Shown: positions 36,218 through 46,400, counted from the first letter of the stretch. The stretch: DNA of 64,000 bases from Bacillota bacterium (GCA_023441625.1 JAEZOA010000015.1:1-64000), one strand, 5' to 3'. Notes: generated by a model not told the origin, from the letters alone. Translations and numbers: made by a program.

Positions 36218-38026
36218 ATGAAGCGATTTAAGTTTCTCGAGAAAATTTCCAGTCTAATTATATATAGTGATAAAATACGCTTATCCAAACGGGCAATAGC
36301 TCTTTTTGCTTTTAGTGTAGTTATACCGCTCACACTTATTGTATATTTATATTCCGTCCATTCGGCAAATATCATTGAGGATGAGCTTTCTAACAATATG
36401 CAATTAGCTGTCAGTCAAATAAAGAACAATTTAGATTATCGTTTTGAACAAATTTCTGAGAGTGCCCTTTCTATTCTTAGTACAGCCTATCCTTATATTA
36501 GAAGTGGCAGTACTGATATTGAAACGCAGTTTGAAGAATATGATGAACTCAAATCTCTGGTTTCAGCTTATGAAGGAAAACACATGATAAGTAAAATACG
36601 TTTATATGTCCCTTCTGGTAAAATTTATGCAAATCAGCAGGAAACCTTCTATTCTCTACCAGAGCTTACAGAGCAAACCGATGAAACCTATAAACGAGGT
36701 GTTATTTGGTTAAAAACCTATGGGGCACGTATTTATGAAGGAAGAGGTTTATCCAATATTATATCCTGTAGAATGACAATTTCCAGCAAAACCAATTATG
36801 ATGAAATCGCAAGTATACTACAATTAGATATTGAAGAGACCAAGCTTAGCAGGATTTTTTCTGCCGGTATCAGCATTGATGAAGAAATTTACCTGGTAGA
36901 TTCAGGTGGAGTTATTATTTCTCATCCTGATCCCACCTTGATTGGTAAAGAGGGACTTTCTGAGGTTGAACTAAGCACCGTATTAATGAATAAAACAGGA
37001 CATATGAGCGGCAGTATGAGTAAAAATGCCGATCTTGTGGCATTTTCAAAATTGAGCGCAACAGATTGGTACCTTGTTATGAGATTACCCGCATCTGCAG
37101 TTTATGGTTCAGATGTTTTTTCCTTTGACGTTTTGCGTGTTCTACTGATTATAGCTGTTGTAGTAGTTTTCGTAATTTCATTAATCTTAATATATTCCAG
37201 TATTATTGAAAATACGGTAAAACGAATCAATACAGCTATTATGCTTCTAAATAATGAAGGAATAGACCAGGTTGACAATATAACTTCGCAGAAAATAAAA
37301 AATAATACATCACTAGCATTGTTAGAAAATAATGCCAACCACTTGGTTGTCACTATCAAAAGGCTAATGGAAGAATCCTATGAAGCAAAATTGAAAGCAC
37401 GTGATTATCAATTAAAAGCTTTACAGGCGCAAATTAATCCTCATTTTCTATACAATACTTTAGATTCCATCAAGTGGATGATTTTAGAGGATCGCAAGAA
37501 AGACAGTATATGGATGATTAATGCCTTTTCAAAATATTTCCGCTTGAGTTTGAGTAAAGGCAGAGATGTTGTTACGCTTCATGATGAGTTGGAGCTAATT
37601 CAGGCTTATATTGGCATAATGCAAAAAAGGTTTAGCAATATTACTACTATAGATATTAATATAGAAAATAGTCTCATGGAATGTCTTATTCCTAAATTAT
37701 CTCTGCAGCCTTTAGTAGAAAATGCGCTCAACCATGGAATTCTGCACAACCAAGGGAGCGACGGTCGGCTTGTTATTAATGTAAAAGAGGAAGATGATAA
37801 ATTAGTAATTACTATAAAAGATAATGGTCAAGGAATGAACCAGGAGCAGCTTGAAAAGATTATAAACCAAGAAAATAGCAATACAAAGGGCTATGGTCTT
37901 GGAAATGTAGATGAAAGACTTAAATTATTTGGAGGGGATGATTGTGGTCTTATGATAAGCTCAGAGTTGAATATAGGTACCACTGTTACCCTGTCATTGC
38001 CCATCAAATACATGAATCAGGAGTAA
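36218..38026 (+). CDS. Sensor histidine kinase (YesM/LytS-type)
   Basis: A 602-residue membrane kinase. One helix lies near residues 27-47, then an extracellular sensing domain of about 260 residues with a Cache-like pattern (IYLVDSGGVIISHPDPTLIG), a second helix near 305-325, and a linker. The His_kinase domain has phospho-acceptor His409 in QINPHFLYNTLDS. The ATPase motifs are LSLQPLVENALNHGI, DNGQGM and GYGLGNVDERL. The ATG at 36218 follows AAAGGA by 7 nt. It probably senses an extracellular sugar and phosphorylates the YesN-type partner. Confidence 0.92.
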   Translation: MKRFKFLEKISSLIIYSDKIRLSKRAIALFAFSVVIPLTLIVYLYSVHSANIIEDELSNNMQLAVSQIKNNLDYRFEQISESALSILSTAYPYIRSGSTDIETQFEEYDELKSLVSAYEGKHMISKIRLYVPSGKIYANQQETFYSLPELTEQTDETYKRGVIWLKTYGARIYEGRGLSNIISCRMTISSKTNYDEIASILQLDIEETKLSRIFSAGISIDEEIYLVDSGGVIISHPDPTLIGKEGLSEVELSTVLMNKTGHMSGSMSKNADLVAFSKLSATDWYLVMRLPASAVYGSDVFSFDVLRVLLIIAVVVVFVISLILIYSSIIENTVKRINTAIMLLNNEGIDQVDNITSQKIKNNTSLALLENNANHLVVTIKRLMEESYEAKLKARDYQLKALQAQINPHFLYNTLDSIKWMILEDRKKDSIWMINAFSKYFRLSLSKGRDVVTLHDELELIQAYIGIMQKRFSNITTIDINIENSLMECLIPKLSLQPLVENALNHGILHNQGSDGRLVINVKEEDDKLVITIKDNGQGMNQEQLEKIINQENSNTKGYGLGNVDERLKLFGGDDCGLMISSELNIGTTVTLSLPIKYMNQE

Positions 38027-38284
38027 AAAACATCTCTATAATGTGTTATGCCGATTATGGTAAACAAAAAACCAACCAATTACTATGGGTTTCAACCTTA
38101 ATTGATTTATGAAGGAAAGAACAATAGGGACTGTTGGAAAGCTATATCTATGGCCTATTCTATCAGTCTCTATCACTATCATAAATCGACTTTTCTAGTG
38201 CTATTTCTATAATTTTCAACGTAAATCGAGCAGATTTTTATGCAAATATAACAGTTTTGGATAAGAAATCAGAAGATTGAGTCA

Positions 38285-38313
38285 TTCAACTTAATAGGTT
38301 TGTATGCTAATAT
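38285..38313 (+). promoter_or_regulatory. Probable promoter of the sugar ABC transporter operon
   Basis: TTCAAC (38285-38290), 17-nt spacer, TAATAT (38308-38313). A perfect 14-bp palindrome TTGAAAGCTTTCAA lies at 38342-38355, about 25 nt past the predicted start. It resembles a catabolite (cre) or LacI-type operator without the usual central CG. The rest of the 38027-38436 gap is AT-rich without genes. Confidence 0.5.
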
Positions 38314-38436
38314 TAAAGCATAGATTGAATACAAACTTATATTGAAAGCTTTCAAAAGTCTATTATTCTACACATTTTTAAAATGTTCTATTATGTAAAG
38401 TTTCTACTGACTGGTAATTTTCGGAGGAATAATGCT

Positions 38437-39399
38437 ATGAAAATTTTTGCATCAAAACAAAAAAACGAAATACAAACGCATTTCAAATTGGGAGCTTATA
38501 TGAAAGAGCATTATCTTATGTATTTAATGTTGCTTCCCGGACTATTCTTTTTGATAGTCTATAAATTTTTACCAATGTATGGTATTACAATTGCGTTTAA
38601 GGATTATAGTATTTTCGCAGGTAATAATCCATTAGATGCAATCGCAAAAAGCGATTGGGTAGGATTAGAGCATTTTGAGCGATTGTTTGCAAGTTCTTCG
38701 TTTGTCAAAGTACTTATAAACACTTTGATTATTAACGCATATAAGATTTTGTTCCTGTTCCCAATTCCAATAATATGTGCGATTTTACTAAACGAAATCC
38801 GTAATAAAGTTTATCGCAGGCTGGCGCAGACTGCCATCTATGTCCCATATTTCTTCTCATGGGTTGTCACATTTGGTATTTTTTATTCCTTACTAGGTAC
38901 TTATGGATTAGTAAACGGTGGGTTATCTGCGTTAGGGTTTGAAAGGATTAGTTTTTTCTCGGATACCAACGTATTCCGTGGGCTGTTGGTCTTTACTGAG
39001 GGATGGAAAGAAGTCGGTTGGAATACAGTTATTTATTTGGCGGCTATCACAGGTATTGACATTTCCCTCTATGAAGCGGCTCGAGTGGACGGAGCCTCCA
39101 AGCTACGTCAGATATGGCATGTAACATTGCCAGGAATAGCATCAACCATCGTTTTGATGTTAATTTTAAAGGTAGGTTATATTTTGGATACTGGATTTGA
39201 ACAAATTCTTGTATTCTACAATGCAACAGTATACGACGTGGCGGACGTAATCCAAACCTATGTTTACCGTATGGGTTTAGGTCAGTCAGATTTTGCCTTA
39301 GGTACCGCGCTTGGTTTATTTAATTCGGTTGTAGCATTTATATTAATTGTTGGTGCAAATTCTATTTCTAAGAAAGTACTTCATAGGAGTATTTGGTAA
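38437..39399 (+). CDS. Sugar ABC transporter permease (LplB-type)
   Basis: A 320-residue permease with about six hydrophobic helices and the coupling loop YEAARVDGASKLRQIWHVTLPG (EAA motif). It is the LplB/UgpA-type subunit of class-1 carbohydrate importers. The ATG at 38437 has GGAGG 9 nt upstream. A frame from 38383 adds 18 residues without support. It is followed after 33 bp by the second permease and then the binding protein. No ATPase gene is present in the cluster, which is usual for clostridia that share an MsmX-like ATPase. Confidence 0.92.
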   Translation: MKIFASKQKNEIQTHFKLGAYMKEHYLMYLMLLPGLFFLIVYKFLPMYGITIAFKDYSIFAGNNPLDAIAKSDWVGLEHFERLFASSSFVKVLINTLIINAYKILFLFPIPIICAILLNEIRNKVYRRLAQTAIYVPYFFSWVVTFGIFYSLLGTYGLVNGGLSALGFERISFFSDTNVFRGLLVFTEGWKEVGWNTVIYLAAITGIDISLYEAARVDGASKLRQIWHVTLPGIASTIVLMLILKVGYILDTGFEQILVFYNATVYDVADVIQTYVYRMGLGQSDFALGTALGLFNSVVAFILIVGANSISKKVLHRSIW

Positions 39400-39432
39400 T
39401 TGAAATGAAATATCGTGTAAGAGGTGAAAACT

Positions 39433-40329
39433 ATGTTAATGAAGAAAAAGAGTGCGGGCATCCCACTGGAAGCAAGTGAAAAGATTATGATAGCAATTTC
39501 CTACGTTGTCATGAGTATATTTGCACTGTGTGCGATACTTCCTATTTTACATGTAGTATCCAAGTCATTCAGTGGTGCATCTGCGGTTACATCGGGATCT
39601 GTGTTATTTTGGCCAGTTGATATTCAGTTTGAAACAATGAAATATGTGCTACAAGAAACTACATTTTTACATTCGCTTAAAAATACTATAATTGTTACTG
39701 TTTTAGGTACAATCATCAGTATGATAGTGACCATTACAACTGCATATCCACTATCTAAGCCCTCATTTAAAGGGCGCAGGGTCTTTATTATGCTATACAT
39801 TATCAGCATGGTATTCTTTGGTGGAATAATTCCTGCATATATGGTAGTTCGTACCCTAGGTATTATGGATACATTTGCTGCGTTAATACTGCCGTTTTTT
39901 ATAGTACACTTTAATATGTTCATCGTTAAGAATTATTTTGAAGGTTTGCCTGAGAGTATAGAAGAATCGGCAAAAATGGACGGTGCCACTGATATAAGAA
40001 TATTGGTATCCATTGTATGTCCAATGTCTACACCTGTATTGGCAACAGTATCTATGTTATACGCTGTAAATTACTGGAACAATTACTTCCATGCAATGAT
40101 GTATACCAATAGTACCGCTATGCAGACCTTGCAGATATTTACCTATAATACTATTAGTAATACTCAGACAATTGTTGAGCGTCTTGTGGCTGGTAATTAC
40201 TCTAACGTTTCCATCGATGGAATTATCGCAGCGGTAGTTGTTCTTTCACTAATTCCAATCGTTGCATTATATCCATTAGTTCAGAGGTATATGGTTCAAG
40301 GTATTACAATCGGCTCAGTCAAGGGTTGA
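39433..40329 (+). CDS. Sugar ABC transporter permease (YtcP-type)
   Basis: A 298-residue partner permease with about six helices and the coupling loop EESAKMDGATDIRILVSIVCPMS. The family (YtcP/AraQ-like) pairs with LplB-type permeases for oligosaccharide or sugar-acid import. AGAGGTG precedes the ATG at 39433. A GTG three codons upstream is inside that site. The C-terminal MVQGITIGSVKG tail is typical and closes the family alignment. Confidence 0.92.
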   Translation: MLMKKKSAGIPLEASEKIMIAISYVVMSIFALCAILPILHVVSKSFSGASAVTSGSVLFWPVDIQFETMKYVLQETTFLHSLKNTIIVTVLGTIISMIVTITTAYPLSKPSFKGRRVFIMLYIISMVFFGGIIPAYMVVRTLGIMDTFAALILPFFIVHFNMFIVKNYFEGLPESIEESAKMDGATDIRILVSIVCPMSTPVLATVSMLYAVNYWNNYFHAMMYTNSTAMQTLQIFTYNTISNTQTIVERLVAGNYSNVSIDGIIAAVVVLSLIPIVALYPLVQRYMVQGITIGSVKG

Positions 40330-40403
40330 TAAGAATTAATTTTTATCCTTATTGTAATTTATCGGGAAACCGGTAAAAATAAAAAAAAAGAGGAAGGGAA
40401 ATT

Positions 40404-41978
40404 ATGAAGAAGATTTTAGTATTGTTTCTAGCGGTAATGATGATTGTTTCTAGCTTAGCAGGTTGTGGACAGAGCGGTACTTCAACTCCAAGTGACACCT
40501 CAACTGCAGCAGTAAGCACCTCAACTGAGGCGAAAACTTTAGATGGTGAGAAGCCAAATCTTAAGTATCTTGGTTACAATGTAAGCTTTGATCCTAACAC
40601 TGATCCAATGGCAAAAGTTTATGAAGAAACAACTGGTTACAAAGTAACTTACAACGTACTACCAGCTGAGAATGCAGATGAAAAGCTCCTTATGGAGGTT
40701 GCATCTGGTGCTGATTATGATGTAGTTAATGTTGGTGTATCTCAGTTCCAGACACTACTCTCCCAAGGCGCATTGATGCCTCTGACAGATTTACTTAATC
40801 AGTATGGTCAGGACATCCTTAAAGGTGTAAATGATGATACTTGGAAGGCTTGTTCAGATTCAAATGGTCAAATCTACGGTATTCCTTACAAGTATCCGTA
40901 CCCAACAGAGGTAGGTACATTCATGGTAGCACGCCTCGACTTAATGAAAGCAGCTGGCATTAATGAACTCCCAACTACAATAGACGAATTTTATAACACC
41001 CTTGTTGCTCTTAAAAAGTTCTATGGAGATAAATATATCATCTTCACCGGTCCTTTCAGAGCAGCATCTGAAGGAACAGTTAACTGGGATATTCCACAGA
41101 GTATCACTTCTGCATTTGGCATATACAATGACTGGATGGTTGATGACAACGGTAAAGTCTACTACATGACTGAGCATGAGAATTTCCCTAAATTGATTGA
41201 ATTTATGCAAAAGCTTTCAAAGGAGGGACTCATTGATCGTGATTGGGCGGTTAACAACACAACTACAGTAAATGAGAAATTATCTGCTGGTAAGGCAATC
41301 ATTGCAGCTTCAAACCGTACTGGTGTTGCTGTTACTACTCCAATCATGACAGGTAAAGACGGTCTTGGAATCAAGTATGAAGACCTTGGTTATATTGGTG
41401 CTCTAGCAGGCTCAGATGGCACTTGCAAGTATATGAAGACTGAGTCAATTAATCAGATGACCTGTATACTTAAGAGCTCTAAGAATGCTGAGCATGTTAT
41501 TAACTGGATTAACATTAAGCAGCAGAATCAGCTCTACCTTAACATAGGTGTTGAAGGTACACACTTTACCTATGATACTGATGGTTCCATCAAACCAATT
41601 AACCCTATCTTTGCAGAAGAACGTGGAAATTCCTTCTGGTACCTAAACAGCACTGATGAGGCAGAGTTTGCAAAACAGTGGCCTTCTCGTGTTAGAAAGA
41701 GCGATGCTATGTGGGCTGCATTTGAGGTGGTTGCCATCAAAGCAGATCCAAAAATCTTTGTAGGAAATCCTTTCACGTACATGCCTTCCTTGGAGAATTA
41801 CTCCAAGTACAATCAATCCTTGTTTAAGGCTACAAGCGACTTCATACTCCAGCTTATTGGTGGTACTAAGAAAATTGATGACCTCAAAACCTTCCAGTCA
41901 GACTGGACAAATGGTGGTGGTGACAAGATAAAAACAGAAATGCAGACTTGGTATGACGAGTTCTACGGTAAAAAATAA
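40404..41978 (+). CDS. Extracellular sugar-binding lipoprotein of the ABC importer
   Basis: A 524-residue binding protein. The signal peptide ends in lipobox LAGC with Cys21 lipidated, followed by a Ser/Thr linker. The mature part is the LplA-type (family 1) solute-binding fold typical of LplB/YtcP systems. The GTFMVARLDLMKAAGI and MPSLENYSKYNQSL stretches are family-like. It delivers the substrate to the two permeases. The ligand cannot be read from sequence. The transporter class often takes oligosaccharides or uronate-containing sugars, but no glycoside hydrolase is nearby. Confidence 0.92.
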   Translation: MKKILVLFLAVMMIVSSLAGCGQSGTSTPSDTSTAAVSTSTEAKTLDGEKPNLKYLGYNVSFDPNTDPMAKVYEETTGYKVTYNVLPAENADEKLLMEVASGADYDVVNVGVSQFQTLLSQGALMPLTDLLNQYGQDILKGVNDDTWKACSDSNGQIYGIPYKYPYPTEVGTFMVARLDLMKAAGINELPTTIDEFYNTLVALKKFYGDKYIIFTGPFRAASEGTVNWDIPQSITSAFGIYNDWMVDDNGKVYYMTEHENFPKLIEFMQKLSKEGLIDRDWAVNNTTTVNEKLSAGKAIIAASNRTGVAVTTPIMTGKDGLGIKYEDLGYIGALAGSDGTCKYMKTESINQMTCILKSSKNAEHVINWINIKQQNQLYLNIGVEGTHFTYDTDGSIKPINPIFAEERGNSFWYLNSTDEAEFAKQWPSRVRKSDAMWAAFEVVAIKADPKIFVGNPFTYMPSLENYSKYNQSLFKATSDFILQLIGGTKKIDDLKTFQSDWTNGGGDKIKTEMQTWYDEFYGKK

Positions 41979-42000
41979 ATTATAGGATATACATTTATAT

Positions 42001-42026
42001 GTAGCAGTCCCATATGGGGCTGCTAC
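42001..42026 (+). terminator. Strong stem-loop after the binding-protein gene
   Basis: GTAGCAG and CTGCTAC flank CCCATATGGG, giving a nearly perfect hairpin 20 bp after the stop codon. There is no T-run, so it more likely protects the 3' end of the highly expressed binding-protein mRNA, or dampens read-through into the FAD genes, than fully terminates. Confidence 0.6.
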
Positions 42027-42064
42027 AAAACTAAATAGCGAAAGATATGATAAGGAGAAAGAGC

Positions 42065-43438
42065 ATGAGCAAAATAAATTATACTAAAGAACTTCCTGTT
42101 TATCGTGATATAGATATTCTAGTTATTGGTGCAGGCCCTGCAGGAATTGGCGCAGCCATCTGTGCTGCAAGAAACGGTGCAAAAACCTTAGTGATTGAAT
42201 CCTCCGGTTGCGTTGGCGGACAGGCAACTAATGGTCTGGTAGGCCCTTTTATGACAGCCTATGATGCAAAAAGTGAAAAGCAGATCATTAAAGGTATCTT
42301 TGAAGAGATTGTCTGCCGCTTGGTAGAAATAGGTGGTGCTATTCACCCTAGCGAAGTTAGATCCAAAACATCTCATGCAGGCTTCTATAAAGTCGGACAT
42401 GACCATGTAGGACCCTTCGATCATGAAGCATTAAAAATGGTTGCTTCTGATATGATTTTAGAAGCAGGTGCAGAGATCCTATTGCATACCCAGTTTATAG
42501 ATGTTCTGAAGGAAGACGATAAGATTGTTGGTGTAGTTATTGCAAACAAGTCAGGAATATCAGTCATTCGTGCAGAAATTATAATCGATTGTTCAGGTGA
42601 TGCAGATGTGGCAGCTAGGTCTGGCGTAAATTATGAACTCGGTAACATTAATGACGGCAACATGCAGCCAGCCACTATGTTTTTCCGCATTTCCAATGTT
42701 GATACAGAAAAAGTGAAGGCGCATATGCTAGAGCATGAGGATGAGATTCGTCCTTTCTATGGTCCATTCAGCTGGTTAATTAGAGAAAAACAGGAAGAAT
42801 GGGGAGATATACCTCGTGCAGAGATATGTCTATTTGAGGATACTGAACCTGGCGAGTATCGTATAAACGTTTCTCGTATTCTGGACATTGATGGAACCAA
42901 TGCCGAGGATTTAACCAAGGCTGAATTAATTGGCATGAAGCAGGCGCATAAAATATTTGACTTTTTGAAGAAATACGCCATTGGTTTTGAAAATGCAAAG
43001 TTTATTGGTACAGCTGCTAGAATAGGTATTCGTGAAACTCGTCATATTGAAGGTTTATACAAGCTGACAGCGGATGATGTTATAAATTGCCGTGTTCCTG
43101 AAACCTCCATCGCTGTTTTGGCAACAAATATGGATACTCACAACAGAAACGATCCAGGCGGAACATATTTTACCTTAGAGAAAGGACCTTACTTTGGTGT
43201 TCCATATACTTGCTTGGTACCAAAGGGTGTAAGTAATCTACTTGTTGCAGGACGTGCTCTCTCAGCTGATGCCATAGCAGGTTCAGCTACTCGTATGATA
43301 CCTTGCTGTATTATATTCGGTCAGGCAGCCGGCACTGCAGCCGCACAAGCTATTAAGGGCGGCAAGCTCCCTGCTACTATTGATGTAAAAGAGCTCCGTG
43401 CTACATTGAAAAAGCAAGGTGCGTTTTTAGGTGACTAA
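42065..43438 (+). CDS. FAD-dependent oxidoreductase, PF12831-type (paralogue 3)
   Basis: A 457-residue paralogue: DILVIGAGPAGIGAAICAARN, SSGCVGGQATNGLVGPFMTA, IIDCSGDADVAARSG, GIRETRHIEGLYKLTADDVI, a DTH triad (TNMDTHNRNDPGG) and AGRALSADAIAGSATRMIPC. The residue between Asp and His differs from the DIH/DVH of the other copies. It is closest to paralogue 2 in length and layout. The ATG at 42065 has AAGGAG 7 nt upstream. It is the first of three FAD genes downstream of the transporter. Confidence 0.86.
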   Translation: MSKINYTKELPVYRDIDILVIGAGPAGIGAAICAARNGAKTLVIESSGCVGGQATNGLVGPFMTAYDAKSEKQIIKGIFEEIVCRLVEIGGAIHPSEVRSKTSHAGFYKVGHDHVGPFDHEALKMVASDMILEAGAEILLHTQFIDVLKEDDKIVGVVIANKSGISVIRAEIIIDCSGDADVAARSGVNYELGNINDGNMQPATMFFRISNVDTEKVKAHMLEHEDEIRPFYGPFSWLIREKQEEWGDIPRAEICLFEDTEPGEYRINVSRILDIDGTNAEDLTKAELIGMKQAHKIFDFLKKYAIGFENAKFIGTAARIGIRETRHIEGLYKLTADDVINCRVPETSIAVLATNMDTHNRNDPGGTYFTLEKGPYFGVPYTCLVPKGVSNLLVAGRALSADAIAGSATRMIPCCIIFGQAAGTAAAQAIKGGKLPATIDVKELRATLKKQGAFLGD

Positions 43439-43486
43439 TTACTTTATAGGATATTAACTATAGCTTATTTTAGGAGGTTCTTAATC

Positions 43487-44797
43487 ATGAGTTGTTCTGA
43501 ATCAGTTACTTATCAAAAATCTTTACAGGTAGCAGCATACTATGATGTTGTTGTCATCGGCTCCGGTCCTGCTGGTATTTGTGCAGCTGTTTCGGCTGCA
43601 CGAATGGGAGCTAAAACCGCATTAATTGAGCGTTATGGTACTCTTGGCGGTAATTTAACTAACGGTGCAGTTGCTCCAATCCTCGGAGGTGTGTCAAGGG
43701 GAACCTTACGAGATGAGCTTATTGTTCGTCTGGGTGTTCCAGATTGTGATGAAACAGGTGTGACGCAGCAGTCCCATGATTTTGAAAAGGCAAAGCGTGT
43801 ACTTGTAGATTTTGCTCATGAAGCAGGTGTCAAATTATATCTTCAAACCCCTGTTGTTGATTCCATAATGGATGGCGACAGGTTGACAGGCATCGTAATT
43901 TCAGAAAAGACAGGCATGAAGGTAATTAGGGCCAAAGCCTTTGTTGATGCCTCTGGTGACGGTGATGTTGCATATTTTGCAGGTGCAGAATATGAAATGG
44001 GACGTGAAGGCGATTCACTAGTACAACCTGTTACCTTGATGTTCCGTTTGCAGGGTGTCGAGGAGGATGCGTTGACATGTATTGGTGAAATCGATTTTGT
44101 GAAGTATAAGGGTGAGAGATTTCTTGATTATACCACCAGACTTTGCGAGGAAGGTCACTTGCCGCCTCATGCAGCATCAGTCCGTTTATTTCGTACTTCA
44201 GTGCTTGGCGAACGTGTTGTTAATACAACACAGTCAAATGGCATTTCTGCGCTGTCAATAGATGATCTAGAAAAAGCAGAACTTGACTTGCGTGCTCAGA
44301 TTGATACTGTTACTGAATTTCTGCGTAAATATGTGGATGGTTATCAGAATTGTATCGTAAAAAGCTCAGCAAACACCCTGGGAGTTCGTGAGACTCGACG
44401 CTTTGTAGGAGAATACAAGCTTGATGACATGGACCTTCGTATTGGCCGCAAATTTGAGGATGTTGTTGTCCATAAGGCAAGCTTTCTTATAGATATTCAT
44501 AATCCCACAGGTAGCGGACAGGCAGAAGAAGTTGAAGAGGAAGTACCTCCCTATGATATTCCTTTGCGCAGTTTGATTCCAAAAAGAGTAGATGGACTGG
44601 TGCTTTCGGGCAGATGTATTTCAGGTACCCATCGTGCACATGCGTCGTATCGAGTTATGTCAATCTGTATGGCAATTGGTGAGGCAGCCGGTGTAACAGC
44701 TGCACTTGCAGCACATAAGGATATACTCCCCCGTGATGTAGATTTCCATGAGGTGCAAAAGGTCTTACTTGAACGAGGAGTTGAGCTCTTTGATTGA
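43487..44797 (+). CDS. FAD-dependent oxidoreductase, PF12831-type (paralogue 4)
   Basis: A 436-residue paralogue: DVVVIGSGPAGICAAVSAARMG, ERYGTLGGNLTNGAVAPI, FVDASGDGDVAYFAG, GVRETRRFVGEYKL, LIDIHNPTGSG and SGRCISGTHRAHASYRVMSI. It shares the LGGNLT type of flavin loop with paralogue 1, so the locus seems to hold two subfamilies (1 and 4; 2 and 3). AGGAGG precedes the ATG. It lies 48 bp after paralogue 3. Confidence 0.86.
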   Translation: MSCSESVTYQKSLQVAAYYDVVVIGSGPAGICAAVSAARMGAKTALIERYGTLGGNLTNGAVAPILGGVSRGTLRDELIVRLGVPDCDETGVTQQSHDFEKAKRVLVDFAHEAGVKLYLQTPVVDSIMDGDRLTGIVISEKTGMKVIRAKAFVDASGDGDVAYFAGAEYEMGREGDSLVQPVTLMFRLQGVEEDALTCIGEIDFVKYKGERFLDYTTRLCEEGHLPPHAASVRLFRTSVLGERVVNTTQSNGISALSIDDLEKAELDLRAQIDTVTEFLRKYVDGYQNCIVKSSANTLGVRETRRFVGEYKLDDMDLRIGRKFEDVVVHKASFLIDIHNPTGSGQAEEVEEEVPPYDIPLRSLIPKRVDGLVLSGRCISGTHRAHASYRVMSICMAIGEAAGVTAALAAHKDILPRDVDFHEVQKVLLERGVELFD

Positions 44798-44924
44798 CTT
44801 GAATCTAAAGCTATTAATTTAACAATATGATTATTAACACTTGCCAAGGTTCTGCTATTTATATACAGAATGTGCCAGATTCAAATTTCAGTAGGAAGTG
44901 TAAAAGAACTAAAATTGTAAAATA

Positions 44925-44995
44925 AAGGAGGGTCGAGTCCATGCCAGTACATTAATGGAGTTTTGTGCCAAATACGGGGCATGGGTATAACTATG
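44925..44995 (+). promoter_or_regulatory. SD-hairpin-AUG leader element, copy 3 (FAD paralogue 5)
   Basis: SD AAGGAGGG (44925-44932), then GTCCATGCC (44937-44945), a 32-nt loop, GGCATGGGT (44978-44986), exactly 6 nt (ATAACT), ATG at 44993. The two outer pairs are G-U and U-G wobbles where copy 2 has Watson-Crick pairs, so pairing is kept while sequence changes. It lies inside an operon, so it would act on translation rather than initiation of transcription. Confidence 0.72.
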
Positions 44996-46288
44996 TTTAT
45001 TAGTGAAATAAGTAATAAAATTCCAGTAATAGATAGCTACGATATAATTGTATGTGGAGGTGGTCCTTCTGGTATTATTGCAGCAATTGCTGCAGCAAGA
45101 AACGGTGCAAAGACACTATTGATTGAACGTTATGGCTTTGTAGGAGGTATGGCATCAAGTGCCCTCGTTACTCCTATAAGTATATTTAAGAAGAATAATA
45201 GGCTTATTATTGACGGAATCCCTTTTGAGCTTATGAAGAGGATAAGTGCTCTCAATGGGGCTGACGTTTCACTTGATAGCGGAAATGTTCCGGTACATGA
45301 TGAGGTATTCAAGCTGGCTGCTCAGCAATTACTTCTTGAGAGCGGTGTTACGCTGCTATATCATACTTATTTTTCAGATTGTGTTATGAGTGATGGAAAG
45401 GTTAGTCACGTAATTGTACAGAATAAAGCAGGACGGGTGGCATATGAATGTAAGGCTGCCATTGACTGCACAGGTGATGCGGACCTGGTTCGGGCAGCAG
45501 GATATGAAACTACCAAGGAAACCAGGCTCCAGCCTGCGTCTCTATGGTTTCAGCTTGGTGGTGTTGATACTGATGCACTCAAGGATATATTCGCTGATGC
45601 CATAGATCAAATAATGCCTATCAGTGCTGAAATACGAGGAAGATTAAGCGAGCTTAATGAAAAGGGTGAGATGCCGATATTTGGTGGCCCCTGGATAAGC
45701 AGACATTTCCGCGACGGCTTAGTTACTATAAATTTATTACGTGAAGGCACTGATGCAAGCTCTCCTGAACAATTTACAAGGACTGAATGCAATATGCGAG
45801 AAAATTTGTTCAAAGTTATAAATATTATGCGCGAGAATTTTCCTGCCTTTAAGGATTGCTGGCTTTTAAAATCAGGAACACAGACCGGGGTACGGGAAAC
45901 TTATCGTATTGTCGGAATGTATCAGATGAAGACAGATGATATTTTGAATCCTAAGCCATTCAAGGACACTATTGCAAAGGGAACTCACGTAATAGATATT
46001 CACAAGCCCGATAGTATAGCACAGGACTGCATTAGCTTAAAGCAAGAGTACAATATACCTTATGGTGTTCTTGTCCCTGTAAACAGTAAAAATCTGATTA
46101 CTGCCGGACGCACCATATGTTCCGATAACTCTGCTTTTGGTTCACTAAGAGTTATGGCAACCTGTATGGCAATGGGTCAGGCGGCTGGTACGGCTGCAGC
46201 CATTAGTTTACAGAATAATTGTTCCATGTGCGAAATGGACACTGAGCTTCTGGTTAAGAAATTAAAAGAACAGGGTGCTATTGTCTAA
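44993..46288 (+). CDS. FAD-dependent oxidoreductase, PF12831-type (paralogue 5)
   Basis: A 431-residue, most divergent paralogue: DIIVCGGGPSGIIAAIAAARNG, ERYGFVGGMASSALVTPI, AIDCTGDADLVRAAG, GVRETYRIVGMYQM (Tyr in place of the usual second Arg), VIDIHKPDS and AGRTICSDNSAFGSLRVMAT. The ATG at 44993 starts the protein just before the flavin fold. Its SD lies upstream of a hairpin (copy 3 of the leader element). A TTG-initiated frame from 44963 has no ribosome site. Confidence 0.84.
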   Translation: MFISEISNKIPVIDSYDIIVCGGGPSGIIAAIAAARNGAKTLLIERYGFVGGMASSALVTPISIFKKNNRLIIDGIPFELMKRISALNGADVSLDSGNVPVHDEVFKLAAQQLLLESGVTLLYHTYFSDCVMSDGKVSHVIVQNKAGRVAYECKAAIDCTGDADLVRAAGYETTKETRLQPASLWFQLGGVDTDALKDIFADAIDQIMPISAEIRGRLSELNEKGEMPIFGGPWISRHFRDGLVTINLLREGTDASSPEQFTRTECNMRENLFKVINIMRENFPAFKDCWLLKSGTQTGVRETYRIVGMYQMKTDDILNPKPFKDTIAKGTHVIDIHKPDSIAQDCISLKQEYNIPYGVLVPVNSKNLITAGRTICSDNSAFGSLRVMATCMAMGQAAGTAAAISLQNNCSMCEMDTELLVKKLKEQGAIV

Positions 46289-46400
46289 ATCATGATAACA
46301 GAATTCTAAGCATCAGGCCGAGTTTTTACCTTAAATACAATGAATTTGTTAACATAAAACAATTTGAAAAGCATCTTAAATCATACGAGGAGGAATCACT

